A model generated the notes under the pieces. That model ran no database searches, was not told where the DNA came from, and was given only the letters and a program-made list of their open reading frames with translations. A stretch of DNA of 39,147 nt, from assembly GCA_947449895.1 (NCBI GenBank), contig CANFSO010000011.1, positions 1 to 39,147 on the forward strand, written 5' to 3'. Made by a program: the position numbers and the translations under genes. Below are positions 33,436 through 39,147 of the stretch, piece after piece (within the stretch, counting starts at the first letter, position 1; each line of letters begins with the position of its first letter). The DNA is from Comamonadaceae bacterium. Its GTDB lineage: Bacteria; Pseudomonadota; Gammaproteobacteria; Burkholderiales; Burkholderiaceae_C.

Positions 33436-34722
33436 ATGTCTGAAGAGCGTCATTCCCAAATGGCTGTCCATCCTTTGCAGGTTGAGGACGCCGGCGAATT
33501 GTTGAAGCGAGGCGCGGTCGTGCGCCGAACCAAAATAGTGGTGGCTGTTGTGCTGGTGCTGCTGGGTCTGGGTGCTGCCCGCACCGTGGTCAGCCGCATG
33601 CAAAATACAAAAGAGCTGGAGGCGGGCGTGGTTGAGCGAGGTCGCAACTACGTCAAGACCACGGTGGCCAAGTCGAGTGAAGCGGGCCAAACCATTGCCC
33701 TGCCGGGAACGCTCCAAGGCTACACACAGTCGCCGATTTATGCGCGGGCTGGCGGTTATGTCAAGCATTGGACCAAAGACATTGGTGCCAGGGTGACCCG
33801 TGGTGAGCTATTGGCTGAAATTGAGACGCCTGAAACCGACCAGCAACTTTCGCAAGCTGTGGCCGCTCGGCAGCAGGCTCAATCCAGCCTTGATTTAGCC
33901 AAAAGCACGGCTGCGCGTTGGGATGCGTTGCGCAAAAAAGATGTGGTCTCGCAGCAGGAGCTTGAAGAAAAGCGCAGCGCCAGCGACCAGGCGGTGTCTA
34001 ACCTGGCCGCTGCCGAGGCGAATGTGCAGCGACTGAGTCAGCTGCAAGGATTCAAAAAATTACTGGCCCCGACCGACGGCGTGATCACACGGCGCAACGT
34101 GGACACCGGCGACCTGATTGATGCTGGCGCCGGCGGTGGTTTGGCCCGGGCTTTGTTCATCGTGACGCAAACTGACCCTTTGCGCCTGTACATCAACGTG
34201 CCGCAAAGCTATGCACAACTGATCAAGGTCGGGCAAAGCGTGGTGGTGACCCAGGCGGAATTGAGCGGCAAAAAATTCGAGGGCAAAGTGGCCCGAACGG
34301 GTGCCTCGATTGACACCCAGTCACGCACGCTCCAAGTGGAAGTCTCGCTTGCCAACAAAGAGGGTATTTTGCTGCCGGGTGCCTTTGTACAAGTCGAAAT
34401 CCCGTTGGCGCTGAATCGCAGTTTGTCCATTCCCAACAACGCACTGATTATTCGTGGCGAAGGCACGATGGTGGCCGTGGTGGATGACAAAAATCATGTG
34501 AATATCAAACCAGTGCAACTGGGGCGTAACTACGGTGTGAAAGTTGAAGTGATGGGCGGTCTGGAAAGCGGCGAACGCTTGGTGCTGAATCCGCCCGATT
34601 CATTGAACACGGGTGCTGAAGTTAGCTTTGTCGCAGCCGAGGATGACAAAGTGGCCAAGCCAGACAAAGCCGACAAGAGCACTGGCGACGCCCGTACAAG
34701 CAAAGCGTCTGCGAAACCGTGA
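33436..34722 (+). CDS. RND periplasmic adaptor (membrane fusion protein)
   Basis: 428 aa membrane fusion protein that bridges the pump and the outer-membrane channel. One membrane anchor near the N-terminus (about 36-56), then lipoyl half-motifs (GYTQSPIYARAGGYVKHWTKDIGARVTRGELLAEIETP), a coiled-coil hairpin (about 136-205, rich in Gln, Ala and Lys), the second lipoyl half (APTDGVITRRNVDTGDLIDAG), beta-barrel and membrane-proximal domains. The tail is Lys- and Asp-rich (DDKVAKPDKADKSTGD) and probably disordered. It is the middle gene of the pump/adaptor/channel operon; this order (pump first) differs from the common acrAB order. Confidence 0.92.
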   Translation: MSEERHSQMAVHPLQVEDAGELLKRGAVVRRTKIVVAVVLVLLGLGAARTVVSRMQNTKELEAGVVERGRNYVKTTVAKSSEAGQTIALPGTLQGYTQSPIYARAGGYVKHWTKDIGARVTRGELLAEIETPETDQQLSQAVAARQQAQSSLDLAKSTAARWDALRKKDVVSQQELEEKRSASDQAVSNLAAAEANVQRLSQLQGFKKLLAPTDGVITRRNVDTGDLIDAGAGGGLARALFIVTQTDPLRLYINVPQSYAQLIKVGQSVVVTQAELSGKKFEGKVARTGASIDTQSRTLQVEVSLANKEGILLPGAFVQVEIPLALNRSLSIPNNALIIRGEGTMVAVVDDKNHVNIKPVQLGRNYGVKVEVMGGLESGERLVLNPPDSLNTGAEVSFVAAEDDKVAKPDKADKSTGDARTSKASAKP

Positions 34723-34736
34723 GCCGAGCGTAAATC

Positions 34737-36179
34737 ATGACGCTCAAATTTCTTTTCTGTGCCAGCGCGCTGTTGGCAGGCTGCACTACGGCGCCCATCT
34801 ATAACAAGCCTCAGGTAGACATGCCCGTGACTTGGCAAACCCAAGCACCTTGGCGCACGGGTGCACCCAACGACCAGGCCGCCAAAGGTCCGTGGTGGGA
34901 AAGATTCGAAGATGCACAGCTCAATGTCCTTGAGCAAAAGGCGATGCTGAACAACCAGACTTTGGCTGCGGCCAATGCCCGCTTGGCACAGGCCAGAGCG
35001 ACACTGGCATCAACTTCAGCCAGTCTGTTCCCGCAGGTCAACTTGGGAACCCGTGTCGCGAATCAGCGGATTTCGGCCAACCGGCCTTGGACCAAAAACA
35101 ATACAGCTAACTTTTCGACGATTCAAAATGACATCGTGCCGTCGCTCGCAGTGAGTTACGAAGTTGATTTGGCCGGTCGTGTGCAAAACTTGGTCGACGG
35201 TGCGACTGCGACTGCTGAGCAATCAGCTGCGGATTTAGAAAATACCAAATTGCTGTTGGCGGCTGATGTCGCGATCAATTATTTCAATCTGCGGGCTCTC
35301 GATGCTGATCTTGAGGTGCTGTCGCAATCCATTGGGTTGCAAAAAAAATTGCTGCTGATGGCTACAGACCGTCATGATTTGGGCGCCACATCGGGTCTCG
35401 AAATGGCGCAGCAACAAGCCCTGTTAGACACCACTTTGTCTCAGGTTTTTTTGCTCAAGCGTCAGCGTGCGGTGTTCGAGGATGCCATCGCCACCTTGAC
35501 CGGAACACCGGCCCCGCAATTTTCAATTGCGCCGCAATCAAGATTGGCGCCGCCGCCAGCCGTGCCTCTTGGCATTCCATCTGACGTTCTGGAGCGTCGT
35601 CCTGATGTGGCTTTGGCCGAGCGGGCCATGGCTGCTGCAAATGCCCAGATTGGCGTGGCTAACGCGGCTTTTTATCCCAGCGTGATTGTTGGGCCGAGCT
35701 TTGGCTTGGACAGCACGAGTCTGCCTAAACTGTTCAGCGCCCCGAGTATGGTTTGGTCACTGGGTGTGACGGCTACACAGGCGCTGTTTGACGGCGGCCG
35801 GATCAAGGCCAACCTTGATTTCAGTCGCTCCGGATACGACGTGACTGTGGCTAATTACCGCCGGGTCGTGCTCACGGCCATGCAGGAAGTACAAGACGGT
35901 ATCAGTGGCGTGGCGTCTTTGGATCTCGCCTACAACCAAACCTTGACGGCAGTCAAAAGCGCCACACGGGTGTTCAACATCGCTAGCGAACGTTATGAAG
36001 GCGGTATCGCCAATTACCTTGACGTCATCACCGCTCAGCAAACCTTGCTGAACAGCGAGCGACAGGCTTCACAAATTTTGGGGCAGAGGTTGGTCACGAC
36101 TGTTGTCCTGATCAAGGCGCTTGGTGGCGGTTGGCAAGCAGGCACGCAAGCGGTAATTTCCCAAGTGGACAACAAATAA
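34737..36179 (+). CDS. Outer-membrane efflux lipoprotein, TolC/NodT type
   Basis: 480 aa outer-membrane factor. Lipoprotein signal MTLKFLFCASALLAGC (Cys16), then the usual YNKPQVDMPVTW start and two repeats of the outer-membrane efflux domain with long helices (ANARLAQARATLASTSASLFPQV; ERAMAAANAQIGVANAAFYPSV). Typical IPSDVLERRPDVALAER and SERYEGGIANYLDVITAQQTLL motifs close the fold. It forms the exit duct of the RND pump. It starts 14 nt after the adaptor, so the tripartite complex is encoded as one unit. Confidence 0.93.
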   Translation: MTLKFLFCASALLAGCTTAPIYNKPQVDMPVTWQTQAPWRTGAPNDQAAKGPWWERFEDAQLNVLEQKAMLNNQTLAAANARLAQARATLASTSASLFPQVNLGTRVANQRISANRPWTKNNTANFSTIQNDIVPSLAVSYEVDLAGRVQNLVDGATATAEQSAADLENTKLLLAADVAINYFNLRALDADLEVLSQSIGLQKKLLLMATDRHDLGATSGLEMAQQQALLDTTLSQVFLLKRQRAVFEDAIATLTGTPAPQFSIAPQSRLAPPPAVPLGIPSDVLERRPDVALAERAMAAANAQIGVANAAFYPSVIVGPSFGLDSTSLPKLFSAPSMVWSLGVTATQALFDGGRIKANLDFSRSGYDVTVANYRRVVLTAMQEVQDGISGVASLDLAYNQTLTAVKSATRVFNIASERYEGGIANYLDVITAQQTLLNSERQASQILGQRLVTTVVLIKALGGGWQAGTQAVISQVDNK

Positions 36180-36219
36180 TCACTCAGCGGCTGGAAGGCT
36201 GGTCACGCTCTAGTGTTGT

Positions 36220-37269
36220 TCAGCGACGCAGCCCCAGTTTCTCCACCTGAACCACGGCTGTCTCGTATTCATTGCGCAGCGTTTCTTTGAAGTCTTTCGG
36301 TCCTAGGTACGCGACTTCAGCGCCTGAAGTTTCGGTTTCTTTGACAAAGTCCACGTCGGCGGCGAGCGTCCTAATCCCTTGATTCCATTTGGCGATGATG
36401 TTCGTTGGCAAGTCGGCGGGACCGGCAATGCCGCTCCATCCAATCAGAGTGAAGCTGTCAGAACCGGCCTGTTTCGAGGTCGGCGTATGGGGCAGGTGCT
36501 TGACACGGGTTGGGGTGCTGACGGCGAGGGCTTTCAGTTGCTTGCGTTCTAGTAGCGGCCCCATTTCTGCCAAGTATTGCGCTGCAAAGTCGGTCTTGCC
36601 GGTGATGACTGCGTCAAGCAGTGGTGCACCTCCTTGCAGTGTGACGCGACCGAGCTGGCGCGGATCGATCCCGCTGGAACCGAATAACAGTGAAACAGCA
36701 ATGCTACCCACGCCACCTGGGCCGGAGGTACCGTACTTATAGCTGGCCGGTTCCTTGCGAACGTCGTCCAACATTTGCTGCAACGTTGTCCAACGCGAAT
36801 CGCCTTTCACAACAAAAACCAGCGGACTCACGCTGGTTCGTGCGACCAGTGTCGGCTCGTCCCATTTGTACGGTAACTGGCTGTCAATCGCTGGATTTTG
36901 TGTGGCCTGACCCGTCGCGTTCATCATCATGGTGTAGCCGTCCTTGGGCGAGGCCAGCACATGCAAGGTGCCGATGGTACCGCCGCCGCCAAGCATATTG
37001 ACGACGGTGACGGGCTGTCCCCACAGGCGGGTCAGGTGTTTGGCCAAGATACGGGCGTTGATGTCCGTGACGCCGTCAACCGGAAAGGGCACGATCAGCT
37101 TGATTTCTTTCTGCGGGTAATCGGCTGCTGTGTCGACAGTGCTGCAGGCGGGAAGTGCGGCGAAGGTCACCGCCGCTGCCAGCCAAGTGAGTCCGCTGCG
37201 CCGGATGCTAATGCTGGGCTTGTTGGGCATGCGGATTTTCTTGTTCAGTTGTGAGGGTGTTTTTGTCAT
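36220..37269 (-). CDS. Bug/TctC-type receptor, probable lipoprotein
   Basis: About 349 aa receptor. Its ATG overlaps the preceding receptor's stop (ATGA), so the two are coupled. The signal region SIRRSGLTWLAAAVTFAALPAC ends in a Cys (Cys42) that fits a lipobox, unlike most soluble Bug proteins. Family marks: YPQKEIKLIVPFPVDGVTDINARILAKHL, NMLGGGGTIGTLHV, DGYTMMM, GTSGPGGVGS, APLLDAVITGKTD. It is more divergent than the other copies: VDGVTD replaces the common PGGxTD, and the mid-part VTLQGGAPLL replaces HVPYKGAAP. Ligand unknown. A later ATG at 37230 is an alternative start. Confidence 0.88.
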   Translation of the reverse strand: MTKTPSQLNKKIRMPNKPSISIRRSGLTWLAAAVTFAALPACSTVDTAADYPQKEIKLIVPFPVDGVTDINARILAKHLTRLWGQPVTVVNMLGGGGTIGTLHVLASPKDGYTMMMNATGQATQNPAIDSQLPYKWDEPTLVARTSVSPLVFVVKGDSRWTTLQQMLDDVRKEPASYKYGTSGPGGVGSIAVSLLFGSSGIDPRQLGRVTLQGGAPLLDAVITGKTDFAAQYLAEMGPLLERKQLKALAVSTPTRVKHLPHTPTSKQAGSDSFTLIGWSGIAGPADLPTNIIAKWNQGIRTLAADVDFVKETETSGAEVAYLGPKDFKETLRNEYETAVVQVEKLGLRR

Positions 37270-38252
37270 TTGGCTCTGATTCCGGCCGCCTTGACGACGA
37301 CGGCCCATTTCTCGATTTCGCCGAAGACGAGTTGTGCGAATGTGCTGGGGCTTCCGCTCAGAGGCTCACCGCCGCCGTTTGTGAACAATGCACGCACATC
37401 GGGATCAGCCAGTGCAGCATTGACCTCCCGATTTAGCCGCTCGACGATGTCCTGTGGTGTGCCCCTAGGGACGCCGATGCCAGTCACCGCACTCGCTTCA
37501 TAGCCGGGCAAGGTGGCGGCGATGGTCGGAATACCGGGCAGCGCTGATGATGTTAACGCCGTGGTGACGCCCAGGGCACGCAATTTTCCAGCTTTGACTG
37601 GTTCTATCGCCGCAGACATGGGCTCGAACATCATGTGTGTCTTGCCGCCGCCGATGATGTCGACCAGAGCAGGGCCGCCACCACCAAAGTGCACGATGGG
37701 CATTTCGAGGCCAGTCGTGCGATTGAACAGCAGTCCAGACACATGCGGCGCGCTGCCGTTGCCAGTCGAGGCCATGGTGATGCTTGCGCCGCTCTTGGCA
37801 TAGGCGATGAACTCCGCCACGCTGTGGGCCGGTACCGAAGGGTGCACCAGCAGCACGAGGGGTTCACGTGTGATGCCGGCGACCGGCACTATGTCGCGCC
37901 GGAAGTTGAAAGGCAGGTCAGGAAACAGGGATGCGTTGATCGCGTTGGCCGGTCCGATCAGCAGCAACGTGTAGCCATCTGGCGCCGAACTTGCTACCGC
38001 AGCACTGGCTGGGTTGCCAGAACCGCCGGCTTGGTTGACCACGTTCACGGGCTGGTGAAGGCGGTGTTCTAGCGCTTGTGCTATCTGTCTTCCTTGGATG
38101 TCGTTCGGGCCGCCGGGCGCAAAGCCGACCACCAATGTCAGGGGGCGGTTTGGGTAATCGCCTTGTGCGTAGGCTGCACGCGGGGTAAGGAGCAGAAGGA
38201 TGGTTGCGGCCGTTGTGAGCAGTACCGCCAGTGGCTGACATCTATTGCGCAT
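37266..38252 (-). CDS. Bug/TctC-type periplasmic solute receptor
   Basis: 328 aa receptor. Signal peptide MRNRCQPLAVLLTTAATILLLLTPRAAYAQG. Family marks: YPNRPLTLVVGFAPGGPNDIQGRQI, NQAGGSGNPASAAV, DGYTLLLIG, DLPFNFRRDIVPV, MASTGNGSAPHVSG, HFGGGGPALVDIIGGGKTH, VPRGTPQDIVERLN. The track begins at a GTG (38282); the ATG at 38252 gives a cleaner signal peptide, although neither start has a strong Shine-Dalgarno. First of a coupled pair of receptors, 58 nt after the protease-TPR gene. No enzyme genes accompany this pair in the window. Confidence 0.9.
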   Translation of the reverse strand: MRNRCQPLAVLLTTAATILLLLTPRAAYAQGDYPNRPLTLVVGFAPGGPNDIQGRQIAQALEHRLHQPVNVVNQAGGSGNPASAAVASSAPDGYTLLLIGPANAINASLFPDLPFNFRRDIVPVAGITREPLVLLVHPSVPAHSVAEFIAYAKSGASITMASTGNGSAPHVSGLLFNRTTGLEMPIVHFGGGGPALVDIIGGGKTHMMFEPMSAAIEPVKAGKLRALGVTTALTSSALPGIPTIAATLPGYEASAVTGIGVPRGTPQDIVERLNREVNAALADPDVRALFTNGGGEPLSGSPSTFAQLVFGEIEKWAVVVKAAGIRAK

Positions 38253-38310
38253 GTCTGGGTTGACCTTGTTGATATTTTTCACTCGACCGACTTGGCCCAG
38301 ACCTTCTGCA

Positions 38311-39147
38311 TCAGGGCATCAAGACCTTGCTGAAGAACTGCTCCGCATGCACAGCGTCCAATGTCTTGAGTTGCTTGTACACGTCCCTAACCTTGCTCCG
38401 TTGGCCTGAGCCTTCGTAAAGTTCGCCCAAGCTGTACCAAGCAGCCGCATCTTTGGGGTCAATGCTCAAGGCTTGCTGATACGCGTCAATGGCCTTCGCA
38501 CTTTGACCTGTGCGTGTGTACGCGGCAGCCACGCGGAACCACAGCTCAGCCTCATCTGGATGAAGCCGAATAGCCTTTCCCCAAGCGTGTATCGACTGCT
38601 GTGTTTGACCCGTCTGGTAAAACGCAACTCCCAGGCTTTTCCACGCGTTGTCGTTGCCTGCTTCGGCTTTCGTCCACTGGTCGCTGTGTTCAAGCAACCC
38701 GATCCAGTCTTTGTCTAGTTCAAGTTCATGCGATTTTTTTTGCCACTGAGACGCCGCTGGAGGATGGGACGTCGGCGGTAAAAGTGGTGCCATCGGAGGC
38801 GCCAGTGCAAGTGCCTGTGTACTGCGCTGAGCCAATTCGTTCACCCATTCAATGGGCAGGGCGAAATTCAGGTTTTGTCCGTCGGCCATGTAAAAAGTGG
38901 TGAGCCCGATGAGCGCGCCATTTTCATCGAACAAGCCACCACCACTGGAGCCGCGTGATATGGCTGCAGTGGTCTGGATGTAGCGCCCGCTCTGGCGTTC
39001 GCGAAAACCTGAAACGATGCCGTCTGACAAGGTAAGGGCGAGGCCTTTGGGCGTGCCCAGTGCGTAGACTTTTGCCCCGACTTTCAATACGCTTGAGTTT
39101 CCCAGTAACACGGCAGGTATATCCAGACCGACGACTGTGAGCGAGCA
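38311..39147 (-). CDS. Trypsin-like serine protease with TPR repeats, 5' end outside window
   Basis: The frame stays open to the window edge (CSLTVVGLDIPA before the GTG listed at 39111), so this is the C-terminal part of a longer protein. The protease part shows ALGTPKGLALTLSDGIVSG, the nucleophile motif SRGSSGGGLFDENG and GLTTFYMADGQNLNFALPIEWV, as in S1C/HtrA-like enzymes. After a Pro-rich linker (APPMAPLLPPTSHPP) come about four TPR units (for example AWGKAIRLHPDEAELWFRVAAAYTRTGQ and AIDAYQQALSIDPKDAAAWYSLGELYEGSGQ) in place of PDZ domains. The catalytic His and Asp would lie upstream. Such a fusion could use TPRs to select partners. Confidence 0.85.
   Translation of the reverse strand, partial: CSLTVVGLDIPAVLLGNSSVLKVGAKVYALGTPKGLALTLSDGIVSGFRERQSGRYIQTTAAISRGSSGGGLFDENGALIGLTTFYMADGQNLNFALPIEWVNELAQRSTQALALAPPMAPLLPPTSHPPAASQWQKKSHELELDKDWIGLLEHSDQWTKAEAGNDNAWKSLGVAFYQTGQTQQSIHAWGKAIRLHPDEAELWFRVAAAYTRTGQSAKAIDAYQQALSIDPKDAAAWYSLGELYEGSGQRSKVRDVYKQLKTLDAVHAEQFFSKVLMP

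Noticed and set aside
32815-33768. Long minus-strand ORF (317 aa) across the RND pump and adaptor
   Set aside because: Antisense to two well-supported genes; Gln/His/Gly-rich composition without any domain, as expected of a shadow frame in high-GC DNA.
1-39147. CRISPR array, tRNA, rRNA, insertion sequence or prophage
   Set aside because: No regular spaced repeats, no cloverleaf-like or rRNA stretches, and no transposase or integrase motifs were seen on either strand. The decayed region at 10356-10871 has no terminal repeats.

Overview
The window looks like a chromosomal segment from a Burkholderiales betaproteobacterium, most likely Comamonadaceae (Polaromonas/Rhodoferax-like). This rests on moderately high GC, six intact Bug/TctC-type solute receptors, a RegB/RegA redox pair and a cyo-type quinol oxidase operon. 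The taxon is inferred from gene content, not from a marker gene.

Layout. (1) 1-2067, plus strand: a CobW-type GTPase metallochaperone and a DUF6282 putative metal-dependent hydrolase. (2) 2086-8844, minus strand: a compact operon cyoA-cyoB-cyoC-cyoD-surf1-regB-regA, so a quinol oxidase, its assembly factor and a redox-sensing two-component system share one transcript. The control region next to cyoA (8845-8993) holds a perfect FNR/ANR box and a perfect 17-bp palindrome, with a divergent MFS gene beyond. (3) 10356-10871, minus strand: a gene graveyard, namely a SCP-X-like thiolase with lost start, frameshift and internal deletion, joined directly to the 3' end of a tctC gene that carries an in-frame stop. 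(4) 10985-21070: a CoA-thioester catabolic island. GntR regulator, Bug receptor and acyl-CoA ligase are on the minus strand. Divergently there are a CoA-transferase, enoyl-CoA hydratase, acyl-CoA dehydrogenase, MmgE/PrpD protein, Bug receptor and SDR. Together they resemble a beta-oxidation set whose thiolase step has decayed. (5) 21104-28475, minus strand: a second CoA-dependent operon, HMG-CoA lyase-like / CoA-transferase / Bug / crotonase / Bug / long CoA-transferase / SMP-30 lactonase, with a divergent IclR regulator (28583-29311) and tandem 15-bp operator-like repeats between. (6) 29353-36179: a cytochrome b561 and a tripartite RND efflux operon (pump, adaptor, outer-membrane factor). (7) 36220-39147, minus strand: two overlapping Bug receptors and the 3' part of a trypsin-like protease fused to TPR repeats, cut by the window edge.

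How it fits together. The two catabolic blocks each carry their own receptor(s), activation enzymes and local regulator (GntR, IclR), which suggests uptake and CoA-dependent breakdown of unidentified organic acids. No tctA/tctB membrane genes are present, so the receptors must use transporters encoded elsewhere or act in sensing. Acetyl-CoA or succinate from these pathways would feed respiration through the redox-controlled quinol oxidase. Substrates are not identifiable from sequence alone. I see no tRNA, rRNA, CRISPR array or intact transposon.
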